Of a DNA stretch of 64,000 nucleotides, positions 17,726-27,005 are shown piece by piece (the stretch's first letter is position 1; every line of letters begins with the position of its first letter). The DNA is taken from contig CAIXZH010000092.1 of assembly GCA_903923905.1 (NCBI GenBank), positions 1-64,000 on the forward strand, written 5' to 3'. The DNA is from an uncultured Bacteroidia bacterium. Its GTDB lineage: Bacteria; Bacteroidota; Bacteroidia; Bacteroidales; Prolixibacteraceae. The notes beneath the pieces are model-generated. The model did no database searches. It was not told the origin of the DNA and saw nothing but the letters and a program-made list of their open reading frames with translations. Made by a program: the position numbers and the translations under genes.

Positions 17726-19714
17726 TTAATGATAAACGCACAATTCAGTGACCGAAGAAAATCCGGAAACCTGTTTGGTATATTTATGCCAGTGATCCTG
17801 GATTTTTGTATCGCCTATAATCCGGATAGCTTTAGTTTCGACAGATGGAAAACTGATCATATATTCCACAAAATGTGGCTGAAAGAAGACAATGTCGTTT
17901 TCTGGCAGTGAAGGCGAAATATTAATTTTCTCAATCGGAATCCATTTTCCCGTTTCGCTTTGGTATTGAACATTGAGCGAAGTAAACCATCCCCCGAATT
18001 CCTCAAGACATCCGGTATGCAGCGCTATACTACTGATCTTTTGCCGAGTTTTCCATCCATAGCCGTAGTAGTCAACCTTAGGAATATTCGATTTGGCGGC
18101 CAGACTATAAAATACGGAGCCGACACCGTTGGTTTTCCCGTCATTCAGAATCTTGATATTTCTGGCGTACATCGGTTTTCCGAAAGTAATCCAGCAGGAA
18201 TCAAGTACTGCCAGGTTTAGGTCGCGGACATTTGCCAGAATAGTGTCTGCTTTCATCGCAATATTTTCGCCACGAACCAGTAAATTAAAATTGTGGGTAA
18301 TCTGTTCTTTGCCGTTACTAAGTTGAAGTGTAATCTTTGAATATCCGGGCACTGAAGGAATTCCATAGAGTTTTCCATTGCTAAAGGTCAGACCTTCAGG
18401 AAGATTTCCTGAAATCAGACTCCAGATATAGATTTTGTTTGCCTGAGTGAAAAAATCGTAATCGACCGGTTTACCTGTTTCCATCACCGGTAGCGGTCCG
18501 ATGCAAAATTCGAGAGGCGGATTAAACACCGCTTCAGAATTGATGGTCAGCACTTGGTTACCAGGATTCCCCGATAGTTTTCCTCCTTTTAAAACCACTA
18601 GGTCAATTGTTGATTTCAACGTCTGGTCAATCATTTCTGAAATTTTGCCATCAGGCATATCATATCGGGTTACATTAACATATTTGTCATTGAAAGGCTT
18701 TTCCCAACCTTTAACCGGCAGATATAGATTGGCAGGCAAAGACTTAAATCCGTTGATGACGCCAAGCAACCCAGCGATAGTTGCAGCCTGATTATCACAA
18801 TCAAAACCGATAGCACATGCAAAGTCAAGTGTATGCTGGAAATTTCCTTCGCCATACAACATGGCCAGAACAGCGCAGGCACCGTTAAGATTTGCATTCC
18901 AGATAGTTTTGGTCATCTCAGGCTCGTTGAGGTAATATTTCTTTGCCATCTCTTTTCGGGCGGCTTTCCAATCCTTTGGATATTTGGCATACAGATTTAT
19001 CATCTCCATGGCAGTACCAAAAAAGCGACCCTTTGAAGGCAGAGCTTTCATGCCAATTTCAATCAGTTTGCGAATATCTTTTTCGAAATAGGCCGCCGAG
19101 TACATGGCACCGTAAAAGATTGTTGGTTCAACGCCCCAATCATCGCTGGTGATGCGTGCAGCCCAATCGGATTTGGAAGCCGCATAGTTCCCCATGCCCG
19201 GTGCAGTCACTCCCCATATTTCGTTGATCAGTTGAGGGTCAATCTGGTACCAATGCGGATTTAATTCTTTGCTCCCGGTAAACGGCGGCGTATACCCGAA
19301 ATGCATCAGGCCAAGAGCAGCCCGGTTGGCCAGCCAAATGCGGTCGCGGATATGATACATCCATGCATTGCAAAGCTGCACATAGGTTGGCTCAGGACCA
19401 AATTTCTGCATTTCAAGCAGGTACATATATTCCACATCGGTATCGTCATCTGAAAAAGCTCCATCACATTTTTGAAGTTTATCGAGACTTTTGCTGTAAC
19501 CATAAGGCCATTTCTCAGGGCCGGGTTCAGCAATATATTTGCATTCGTGAGGTAAACCATACATGTTGCCAATCAACTGTCCAATCCATTCGCCAGCGAT
19601 TTTATCATGCAATTCGCTGATTTGTATTTTGTAAGGCTTATTGCCATCCGAAATGAATGGAAGTATTGAAATTACAAAAACTAAAGACCATGTAATGGAA
19701 AATTTTCTCATCAT
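17726..19714 (-). CDS. ADP-ribosylglycohydrolase-family protein 3 with Ig-like and discoidin-like domains
   Basis: The longest of the three, 662 residues, with signal peptide (about 1-22). The catalytic domain (about 35-370) starts with ELHDKIAGEWIGQLIGNMYG and has SDDDTDVEY at 88-96, closer to the canonical metal site than in the other two copies, and GFDCDNQAATIAG near 295. A putative Ig domain of the He_PIG type follows (about 410-485; WSLISGNLPEGLTFSNGKLYGIP). The C-terminal region (about 490-662) looks like a discoidin/F5-8C-type beta sandwich (YARNIKILNDGKTNGVGS; KAIRIIGD). These extra domains suggest carbohydrate or surface binding. Its ATG overlaps the susD stop in a TAATG arrangement, so its translation is probably coupled to susD. 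Confidence 0.87.
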   Translation of the reverse strand: MMRKFSITWSLVFVISILPFISDGNKPYKIQISELHDKIAGEWIGQLIGNMYGLPHECKYIAEPGPEKWPYGYSKSLDKLQKCDGAFSDDDTDVEYMYLLEMQKFGPEPTYVQLCNAWMYHIRDRIWLANRAALGLMHFGYTPPFTGSKELNPHWYQIDPQLINEIWGVTAPGMGNYAASKSDWAARITSDDWGVEPTIFYGAMYSAAYFEKDIRKLIEIGMKALPSKGRFFGTAMEMINLYAKYPKDWKAARKEMAKKYYLNEPEMTKTIWNANLNGACAVLAMLYGEGNFQHTLDFACAIGFDCDNQAATIAGLLGVINGFKSLPANLYLPVKGWEKPFNDKYVNVTRYDMPDGKISEMIDQTLKSTIDLVVLKGGKLSGNPGNQVLTINSEAVFNPPLEFCIGPLPVMETGKPVDYDFFTQANKIYIWSLISGNLPEGLTFSNGKLYGIPSVPGYSKITLQLSNGKEQITHNFNLLVRGENIAMKADTILANVRDLNLAVLDSCWITFGKPMYARNIKILNDGKTNGVGSVFYSLAAKSNIPKVDYYGYGWKTRQKISSIALHTGCLEEFGGWFTSLNVQYQSETGKWIPIEKINISPSLPENDIVFFQPHFVEYMISFPSVETKAIRIIGDTKIQDHWHKYTKQVSGFSSVTELCVYH

Positions 19715-21228
19715 TATTGCATCGGAGGATTTTGAACCAGGTTCGTATTAGCACTCATAACTGTCGTTGGGATTGGGAATAACTTTGCCCCCGGGCCTGA
19801 AACTGGTTTATTCCACCAGGCATTTCCCCAAACTCCAAAACGAATCATATCCTGACGACGATGGCCTTCCCATGCAAATTCCCGGCCAAGTTCATCCAGA
19901 AACCCTGTTGCAGTTAAATCGGAAATGGTCAACGGAGCTAAACCTGCTCTGGTTCTGATTTTTTGCAAATCAGGGTCGTTCAGCATCTCACCGGCACGAT
20001 TAAGTCGCCATAAAGCCTCGAGCTTAGTGTAAAGGACATCAGCATAGCGAAAAAGGACAAAATCGTTTTCCATATCGGTAACATAGTATTCCAGTCCATC
20101 CTGGTATTCATATTTGCAACAACGTGCACCTTCCCATTTTTTACGCGCCATATAATTCGCAACTGTTGAGGTATAAATGAATGGGACGCCATCGATTATG
20201 ATATCATTACCGTTTTTATCCTTTTGCTGCCCAAAAAGGAAGGAGTTCTTCCGAAGGTCATTATCAGCAAATTTATCCAGAAAACCTGGTTCCAAAATAA
20301 ACTCATCCCACATACCACCTTTGAAATTAAACGTAGCGCGACTGGCATCATTAAGTGTCAGTGTGTACCAATAAAAATGGTCTTTGGTCAAAACAGATTG
20401 CATGGGTACAACAAAAATATTTTCTGCAGAACCTTCATTGTGAACCAAGAAATTGGCAAAGAAATTGTCTTCAAGATGATAACTGTTCAATGCAATTACT
20501 TTATTACAGGCATCAACAGCCTTCTGGTTTTCGTCTGCGCCAATCCATTCCTGTGCATTCAGATACATTTTTGCCAGTAAAGTATAGGCCATAGCCTGTG
20601 TAACACGTCCATAATATTGAGTGGTTGGGGTAGCCTGAAGTTTATCGATGTTTGCGAGAATTTCACTCTCAATGGCAGCAAAAACAAACTTTCTGTCTTT
20701 TTGAAGTGGCAAACTTTTATCTGTATAATCTAAAGTAAACGGAATATTTCCCCAATTGTCCATAGCCCAATAATAGTAGAAAGCGCGAAGGATTTTAATC
20801 TCTGCAACCACCTGTTCTTTTGCAGGAAAAGTAATAGGGGACTGTTCTGTTTCATAAATCACTTCATTACAACCGCTTATACCTTCAAATACATTGGCCC
20901 AGGCTAAAGTGAGAATCTTATTTGTTGGGTTTACCTGATGTTTCTGAATATCATTCCACCGGCCATTGTCCCAGACCATACCATCGTCTCGTGCTGGTGC
21001 AACCATTTCATCTGCAGCTAGTTCGTCCAGCGACCACAAACTGAATTCCTCAGTATACTTTTGTAATTTGGCATAAGAACGCCCGGCATTCATTAACACA
21101 TCTTCTTCGGTATGAAAAAAATTGTCAAGTGGTATATCCGAATAAACTGTTTCGTTAAGCTTGGTGCAAGAGCCTAGTGTTAAAACTGTAGCCAGAAATA
21201 GTATACTATATATATTTTTATTTTTCAT
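19714..21228 (-). CDS. SusD/RagB-family outer-membrane lipoprotein
   Basis: A 504-residue surface lipoprotein with the lipobox LTLGSC (Cys about 21), followed by the SusD-type start KLNETVYSDIPLDNFFHTEEDVL. Helical TPR-like segments (YYYWAMDNWGNIPFTL; AMAYTLLAKMYLNAQEW) and the C-terminal block LDELGREFAWEGHRRQDMIRFG are diagnostic of the RagB/SusD family. It binds the substrate at the cell surface as the lid of the SusC channel. The start is the ATG at 21228; a TTG three codons upstream is in frame but unlikely. Twenty bases separate it from susC, and its stop overlaps the next start. Confidence 0.95.
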   Translation of the reverse strand: MKNKNIYSILFLATVLTLGSCTKLNETVYSDIPLDNFFHTEEDVLMNAGRSYAKLQKYTEEFSLWSLDELAADEMVAPARDDGMVWDNGRWNDIQKHQVNPTNKILTLAWANVFEGISGCNEVIYETEQSPITFPAKEQVVAEIKILRAFYYYWAMDNWGNIPFTLDYTDKSLPLQKDRKFVFAAIESEILANIDKLQATPTTQYYGRVTQAMAYTLLAKMYLNAQEWIGADENQKAVDACNKVIALNSYHLEDNFFANFLVHNEGSAENIFVVPMQSVLTKDHFYWYTLTLNDASRATFNFKGGMWDEFILEPGFLDKFADNDLRKNSFLFGQQKDKNGNDIIIDGVPFIYTSTVANYMARKKWEGARCCKYEYQDGLEYYVTDMENDFVLFRYADVLYTKLEALWRLNRAGEMLNDPDLQKIRTRAGLAPLTISDLTATGFLDELGREFAWEGHRRQDMIRFGVWGNAWWNKPVSGPGAKLFPIPTTVMSANTNLVQNPPMQ

Positions 21229-21248
21229 GATTGACAACGTGTTAACAA

Positions 21249-24212
21249 TTAAAATGAAACATTAACGCCAAAAGATATCACTGTAGTCCTTGGGTAATAG
21301 CTAAGATTTTCGATTCCGGGGGAAAGTCCACCCAGATTAACTTCAGGATCTAAACCCTTGTATCTGGTGAGGCAGAAAACATTCTGAGCTGTGGCTGAGA
21401 CCCGTATTTTCGAAACATATTTGGTAAAATGTTTAAAGTTGTAGCCCAATGAGATGTTATCCAATTTCAGGAAGCTGGCATCCTCAACATATTTCGACGA
21501 GTATTGCCCATTACCAATAAATTCAGGATGTTGAAGCTGTGTATATACAATGTTCTGTCCAATACTTTGCCAGTTCTCATAATACAGGCGGTACATATTC
21601 AGCGCTTTACCACCAATCTGTGAGCGTAATGAAAAATTAAGATCCCAGTTGATATATGAGAAGGTATTGCTCCAACCCACTATAAACTTTGGTGTTGCGT
21701 TTCCAATTGGTTCCCATTTGTCAGGACTGACTTGTCCCACCGGGTTTTGGTTTTTAAACTTATCATGTCCCGTGGCATCAACACCCAGCCATACCGGACC
21801 ATAAAATGTTCCGATGGGTTGTCCTTCAGATAGTTTCTGGCAATTTAGTGGAAACGAACCACCCAGCCAGCCAATATCAATAGATTTATTGGTAAATTCA
21901 GCATTCGAAAACTTCACTAATTTATTTACATTCTTACTGAATGTGGCGGTTGTATTCCAGGTAAACTGAGTTTTTTTAACAGCAATTGCGTTCATTGTAA
22001 GCTCTACACCCTGATTGCTGATTGTACCTACATTGGTGAAAAACTGGTCAGTAAGATATGGAGGCGCAGATACAGTAAAGGTATAGAGCAAATCGCTGCT
22101 CGAGCGATAATAGTAATCAAGTGCACCGGTTATCCGCCCTTTCAGGATTCCAAAGTCAAGTCCGGTATTAAATTCCTGTTTCTTTTCCCAACGAAGATTT
22201 GGATTTGGGTTAGTTTTAGGTCCATAGGTGTTAATCCATTGACCATTATATAAAATGCTGGAATTCAGTTTCCTTTGCATTAAGACCAATGACTGATAAT
22301 CGGCAAAATCCTGATTACCTGTAACCCCATATCCGACGCGAAGCTTAAGATCACTAACCCAATTTACATTTTTCATGAATTCTTCCCTGTTAATACGCCA
22401 GCCAATACTAGCAGCGGGAAACCAACCCCATTTATTGTTTTTCCCGAAACGCGAAGAGCCTTCCCTACGAATTGAAACAGAGGCCAGAAAACGTTCGTCA
22501 AAATTGTACATGACCCGTCCAAAAAATGAGATCAATTGACTTTGATATTTATCGGAACCCATTCCAGCTGTTCCTATTGCGAGCGCGGAACCAGCGCCCA
22601 TATTATTTACACCATAGTAATCAAAATCGAATCCTGAATTGGTCATATAAGAATCGTTATATACCGTTTTCTGATAGGAATAACCACCAAGTGCCTGAAT
22701 GGTATGCTTACCGATATTGGTGGAATAGTTAAGAATATTCTCGTAAAGTAGATCTGATTGTTTTCCGTTTTCGATATTAGCAACTCCACTAGCTCCAATT
22801 TGGCTAGGATAATATCGGGTCATGTAATCATTGCTTTCCCAATCAGAAAGCGAGTAGGATAAAAAGTTAGACCATTTCAAGGTTGGAGAAAGTTTCAAAG
22901 TCGCACGGACATTCCCCACTGCATCGTTAGTCTTTCCCTCCTGAGTCCTTTCATTTATCATCGCAACCGGATTATAAAAATCCGCTCCCGGTAAATAAGT
23001 GTAACCTCCATATGTAGTATTTGACGGGTCATAAACCGGGCTGGTGGGATTCCTTATAAATGCCTGGTGGAAAATATCGTAGTTTGCCGGATTGTATTTC
23101 CGTTGTCCGTATGAAAGGTTGTAATCAAGTGTAAGCAGGTTATCCAGAGCCTGTTGAACAATATTGGTCTTTACTAATACATTACCAGACTGATTATTCA
23201 GCAGCAGTCCTTGGGCCTGATTCACAAAAATGGTTGTCCGATGCGAAAAAGATTCGTTTCCGCCTGAAATGGCCAGATTGTGCTGTTGGCTGAAAGGATT
23301 TGGTCGTGTGATTTCTTTAAACCAGTTCACATTACCGGTATAAATATTTGATACTTTGTCAGGTGCATATGTATTTATAGCTGATTTAAATTCATCGGCG
23401 GTCAGATTCCTCACACCGCGTGGATCAACCTGGGCAGAAAACTTACCAGAATATTCCACCTGACTATGTCCTGATTTAGCCCGTTTGGTGGTAATAATAA
23501 CCACACCATTCGACCCACGCGTTCCATATATAGCCGCAGCAGATCCATCTTTCAGCACATCTATTGATTCTACCTCTTCCGGACTAATGTCTCTCAAGTC
23601 TGCACCCGCAACACCATCAATGATAATAAGCGGTCCTTGTCCGGAAGTAAGCGTATTTGTTCCGCGTAAGATGATTGTATAACCTGCCATCGGATCGGCA
23701 CCATCCGGGTTTACAATTGTTAGTCCAGCCACTTTCCCTTGGAGTAACCCCATTGGGTCATTGAAAACGCCTTTATTAAAATCCTTCGATTTTACTGTTG
23801 CTATTGAGCCTGTTACCTCTTTCTTTGTAGTGCTTCCATAACCGATAACAACCACTTCGTCGAGCGAAGCAATGGTAGACTTAAGGTAAACCTGAACCGT
23901 TTGATTTTTTGAAACGACAAGCTCAGAAGGTTCATATCCTATGAATGAAAATACTAATCGTGTGCCTTTGGAAACTGCTAAATTGAATTTCCCTTCAGAA
24001 TCAGTCACTGTTCCTTGCGATGTCCCCTTTGTAATAATATTCACACCCGGAAGCGATTCATTTGTTGATGCATCTTTTATAATGCCACTAATCTGAACTT
24101 TTGCATTTGATTGTGCATACAAGTCAGGTAAAAAAAACACGAAAAAAAGAATGAGAAACACAAATAGGATACTTTTTATTTTCAAAAATACACAAGTAAA
24201 TTCCTGTTTCAT
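21249..24212 (-). CDS. SusC-family TonB-dependent outer-membrane transporter
   Basis: A 987-residue outer-membrane receptor. After the signal peptide (about 1-33, ending LYAQ) comes a carboxypeptidase-regulatory-like domain (VQISGIIKDASTNESLPGVN; FSFIGYEPSEL), then the TonB box region DEVVVIGYG, the plug domain with SIDVLKDGSAAAIYGTRG and GVVIITTKRAK, and a 22-strand barrel ending in an aromatic beta-signal (TVISFGVNVSF). There is no STN domain, so no anti-sigma signalling is expected. It imports an oligomeric or decorated substrate that SusD captures. Position between ribokinase and susD places its substrate among ribose-containing molecules. Confidence 0.96.
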   Translation of the reverse strand: MKQEFTCVFLKIKSILFVFLILFFVFFLPDLYAQSNAKVQISGIIKDASTNESLPGVNIITKGTSQGTVTDSEGKFNLAVSKGTRLVFSFIGYEPSELVVSKNQTVQVYLKSTIASLDEVVVIGYGSTTKKEVTGSIATVKSKDFNKGVFNDPMGLLQGKVAGLTIVNPDGADPMAGYTIILRGTNTLTSGQGPLIIIDGVAGADLRDISPEEVESIDVLKDGSAAAIYGTRGSNGVVIITTKRAKSGHSQVEYSGKFSAQVDPRGVRNLTADEFKSAINTYAPDKVSNIYTGNVNWFKEITRPNPFSQQHNLAISGGNESFSHRTTIFVNQAQGLLLNNQSGNVLVKTNIVQQALDNLLTLDYNLSYGQRKYNPANYDIFHQAFIRNPTSPVYDPSNTTYGGYTYLPGADFYNPVAMINERTQEGKTNDAVGNVRATLKLSPTLKWSNFLSYSLSDWESNDYMTRYYPSQIGASGVANIENGKQSDLLYENILNYSTNIGKHTIQALGGYSYQKTVYNDSYMTNSGFDFDYYGVNNMGAGSALAIGTAGMGSDKYQSQLISFFGRVMYNFDERFLASVSIRREGSSRFGKNNKWGWFPAASIGWRINREEFMKNVNWVSDLKLRVGYGVTGNQDFADYQSLVLMQRKLNSSILYNGQWINTYGPKTNPNPNLRWEKKQEFNTGLDFGILKGRITGALDYYYRSSSDLLYTFTVSAPPYLTDQFFTNVGTISNQGVELTMNAIAVKKTQFTWNTTATFSKNVNKLVKFSNAEFTNKSIDIGWLGGSFPLNCQKLSEGQPIGTFYGPVWLGVDATGHDKFKNQNPVGQVSPDKWEPIGNATPKFIVGWSNTFSYINWDLNFSLRSQIGGKALNMYRLYYENWQSIGQNIVYTQLQHPEFIGNGQYSSKYVEDASFLKLDNISLGYNFKHFTKYVSKIRVSATAQNVFCLTRYKGLDPEVNLGGLSPGIENLSYYPRTTVISFGVNVSF

Positions 24213-24230
24213 AATCGTTAGTTTTGTTAA

Positions 24231-25145
24231 TTATTCAATTAAAGATAGTTCGGAATAATAAGGTAGTGAGCTTTGAGCTCCCATGCGCGTAACTGTGATA
24301 GCCGAGGCTTTTACAGCCAGTTTAACAGCATCAAGCAATGATTTGCCATTTGCCAGACCTACGCAAAGTGCACCGCAAAATGTATCACCTGCAGCAGTGG
24401 TATCAATTGCTTCGACCACATAGGCGGGAACCACATGATATATATTCTTTTCCAAGATGACAGCTCCCTGAGAACCAAGTGTAATTACCACATTGTTAAC
24501 ACCTTTCTTTGCAATAATATCTGCTGCTCGTTTGGCGGATTTTGCATCGCTCACTTTAATACCGGATAAAATTTCGGCTTCATTTTTGTTGGGTACAATT
24601 ATATCAATATGCTGCAGCAGCGAAAGAGATAATGCCTGTGCCGGCGCTGGATTCAGAATTACTTTTTTGCCTTTTGACGCACCTAATTCAGCCACATATT
24701 CCACTGTTTCAATTGGTATTTCAAGCTGCATGAGGATAATATCAGCAGATTCGATCGCTTTCAAAGCCTTGTCAATATCAACAGGCTTCAGGTGAGAGTT
24801 TGCTCCGGAAGCAACTACAATACAGTTTTCTCCCATTGCATCTACGGTAATCAGTGCAACTCCGGAGGGAAGTTTTGAATCTGAAAAAATAAACTCCGTA
24901 TTGATATTCTCGGAAGTATAGAGAACAACGGATTGTTTTCCAAATAAATCATTCCCTGTTTTGGATATTAAAGTAACATCTCCCCCCAACCGAGCTGCCG
25001 CCACTGCCTGATTAGCTCCTTTACCTCCTGAATTCATAAGAAAGGTCCCCCCCAGGATGGTCTCACCTGGTACTGGAAGCCGTTCGGCTTTTATTACCAT
25101 GTCGGTATTGCAGCTTCCTACCACAATAATTTTTTTTGATTGCAT
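24231..25145 (-). CDS. rbsK: Ribokinase
   Basis: PfkB-family sugar kinase of 304 residues, the usual length for ribokinase. The N-terminus has KIIVVGSCNTDMVIKAERLPVPGET and the first signature GGKGANQAVAAARLGG. The second signature DTTAAGDTFCGALC near residue 250 holds the catalytic Asp in AAGD and the anion-hole glycines. It phosphorylates ribose to ribose 5-phosphate in the cytoplasm. As the first gene of the operon, 18 bases before susC, it fixes the pathway's end product as ribose or a close pentose. Deoxyribose or another furanose is a minor alternative. Confidence 0.93.
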   Translation of the reverse strand: MQSKKIIVVGSCNTDMVIKAERLPVPGETILGGTFLMNSGGKGANQAVAAARLGGDVTLISKTGNDLFGKQSVVLYTSENINTEFIFSDSKLPSGVALITVDAMGENCIVVASGANSHLKPVDIDKALKAIESADIILMQLEIPIETVEYVAELGASKGKKVILNPAPAQALSLSLLQHIDIIVPNKNEAEILSGIKVSDAKSAKRAADIIAKKGVNNVVITLGSQGAVILEKNIYHVVPAYVVEAIDTTAAGDTFCGALCVGLANGKSLLDAVKLAVKASAITVTRMGAQSSLPYYSELSLIE

Positions 25146-25221
25146 GATTTTTACATTTTTTTGTAAAGTTATGCAGTAGGAAATAACTTAAAAATCAAAA
25201 ATGTATTCAAATTAGTAATTA

Positions 25222-25229
25222 CAAAAATA
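25222..25229 (-). promoter_or_regulatory. Candidate -7 box of the ribokinase-SusC/D operon
   Basis: Minus-strand TATTTTTG matches TAnnTTTG, giving a leader of about 70 bases before the ATG at 25145. A perfect 8-bp palindrome GTAATTAC (25215-25222) touches it. No -33 box is clear, consistent with a promoter that needs an activator. Confidence 0.4.
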
Positions 25230-25282
25230 TTGATTAAATAATTGTAATTTATCATAGTATTAATATTCAACTATATAGCAAT

Positions 25283-25300
25283 TTATATTCCGTAATATAA
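25283..25300. promoter_or_regulatory. Palindrome in the divergent control region (possible operator)
   Basis: TTATATT / AATATAA arms of 7 bp flank a CCGT centre. It sits about 60 bases upstream of the operon's candidate promoter, within the 314-bp gap 25146-25459. The gap is very AT-rich and also holds several GTAATT copies (25215, 25244, 25313, 25346). A regulator-binding role is inferred from position; AT-rich palindromes arise by chance fairly often. Confidence 0.35.
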
Positions 25301-25419
25301 CGTTTAAAAACAGTAATTTCAAAGTAGGTAAATTTGATATTAATTTGTAATTGGTTTATATAAGAATAAATACATTCAAATCCTCAGGAATCCTCTGAAA
25401 ATTATTCCTTAAACAAATT

Positions 25420-25427
25420 TACCTTTG
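25420..25427 (+). promoter_or_regulatory. Candidate -7 box of the helical-repeat protein gene
   Basis: TACCTTTG, followed by CAT, matches TAnnTTTG and lies 33 bases before the ATG at 25460, implying a leader of about 26 bases. A -33 box is not clear. Confidence 0.5.
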
Positions 25428-25459
25428 CATATGAGTGTCTTAAAATCTTAAACTGAGAT

Positions 25460-26992
25460 ATGTCTAAACTTCAATCCCTGATTTCCCTGACACATTCAAT
25501 GTCTTTGGCTGAGAAAAAGGCATTCCGGATTCGCTCCCAACGAAATAAAGTCAGATCAGATTATATTATTTTGTACGATATTATTGAGAAATACAAAGAA
25601 CTCTCAACAACATTGTTGGTAGCAAAATTTCTGAAAGAAAGGCCTGGAGCCACGATCGATACTACCGTAAAATACCTGTATGAATTATTGCTAGATTCGA
25701 TGCTTGATTTAAGGAAAGAGCAGGATAGTTTTTATCTCCTCTTTAATAAAATTCTGAAAGCCAGAATTTTATATGAAAAATCATTATTTGATGAGTGTTT
25801 CGAATTGCTGGAGGATATAATAAAACAGGCTGAAAAATATGAGAATTATTTCGCTTTGTTACTCGTCTTACGATTAGAGATGGATTATTTGCTAGCTCTG
25901 AATTTTCCAAATCTCAATGAAAAAACCTTATTGCAAAAACAGTTTAAGCTGAATGAAGCACTCAAATATGTCAGAAAAATTAACGAACAATCGTCACTTT
26001 ATGAAAATCTCAGGCATCGGATTGTCTATAAGGGCCATGCCCGTTCACAAAAGCAAAAAGACGAATTAAATGATCTGGTATACAGTGAGATTAGCATAGT
26101 TGCATCGCTAAATCTGGATAATTTTGAGATCAGCAAACTTCATCAACTGTTTCAATCAAACTACCTGATCAGTGTCGGAGATTACAGATCGGCTCTGAAT
26201 TCATATATTGAATTGAATACTCTTTTTGAATCGAATAAACACCTTTGGAGTACTCCCCCTGTATATTACCTTCAGACTCTAGAGGGGGTGCTGGAGAGCC
26301 TCAGAAGCATCCATAATTATGAGGGAATGACTTATTTTATTAAACAATTAATGACCATTGAGTGTCAATCTGCTGATTTCCGGATTAATCTTACCTGCAT
26401 AACCTTTTTATATGAATTGTTCCCATTTCTCGATCAGGGTGATTTTGCTTCATCTTTTTCTCTGATGAATAAATATAAGGATTCATTGTACGCCAAAATG
26501 GATCTGTTAAACAGGGCTCGTCAGGCTGAACTTTGTCTTTATACTACTTTAATTTATTTTGGCAATCTTGAATTTGATAAAGCGCATAAGTTCTTGAACC
26601 AGATTATTCTGAGAGGAAAAAATTACTACGACCTCCCCTTGTATCGTACGATTCGTCTGGTGAACCTGATGATTTTGCACAAAATGGACGATTTTGATCT
26701 TATATTATCAGAAATACGGACGATGAAACGTAATTTAATGGATACCTCCAAAGAATATAAGCTTGAGCAGTTCTTATTCCGTTTTTTATGTAAGCAGCTG
26801 CCAACTACTGAACATAAAAGACAAAAACTTCTTGACAAGACTATGATTGAAATCAATGAAATACGCCTTGCAGGGTATGAGAAACAAGTGTTAAGAATAT
26901 TCGATTTTACGGCATGGGTCGAATCACAATTACGAAAAATACCCTTGTCAGATGTCCTTAGTATGCGGAAAAATACCTATGATAACGGTTAG
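25460..26992 (+). CDS. Helical-repeat (TPR-like) protein of unknown function
   Basis: A 510-residue protein, almost wholly helical, with no signal peptide or membrane segment. The N-terminal pattern LQSLISLTHSMSLAEKKAFRIRSQR (two parts) resembles a family of long TPR-like cytoplasmic proteins that I recall from many Bacteroidota and that has no assigned function. Repeated helical pairs such as SLFDECFELLEDIIKQAEKY and DKAHKFLNQIILRGKNYY fit tetratricopeptide-like packing. No DNA-binding helix-turn-helix is obvious, although the basic N-terminus could contact nucleic acid. It is transcribed divergently from the ribose operon, the place where a local regulator is often found, and no other regulator gene is nearby. 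A regulatory role is only an inference. It converges on an RND gene with 13 bases between stops. Confidence 0.75.
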   Translation: MSKLQSLISLTHSMSLAEKKAFRIRSQRNKVRSDYIILYDIIEKYKELSTTLLVAKFLKERPGATIDTTVKYLYELLLDSMLDLRKEQDSFYLLFNKILKARILYEKSLFDECFELLEDIIKQAEKYENYFALLLVLRLEMDYLLALNFPNLNEKTLLQKQFKLNEALKYVRKINEQSSLYENLRHRIVYKGHARSQKQKDELNDLVYSEISIVASLNLDNFEISKLHQLFQSNYLISVGDYRSALNSYIELNTLFESNKHLWSTPPVYYLQTLEGVLESLRSIHNYEGMTYFIKQLMTIECQSADFRINLTCITFLYELFPFLDQGDFASSFSLMNKYKDSLYAKMDLLNRARQAELCLYTTLIYFGNLEFDKAHKFLNQIILRGKNYYDLPLYRTIRLVNLMILHKMDDFDLILSEIRTMKRNLMDTSKEYKLEQFLFRFLCKQLPTTEHKRQKLLDKTMIEINEIRLAGYEKQVLRIFDFTAWVESQLRKIPLSDVLSMRKNTYDNG

Positions 26993-27005
26993 CTTATCGT
27001 TAACC

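Noticed and set aside
26980-27005. GGTTA ... TAACC hairpin between the helical-repeat gene and the RND pump gene
   Set aside because: Only 5 bp of stem and no T-run; cannot be told from chance.
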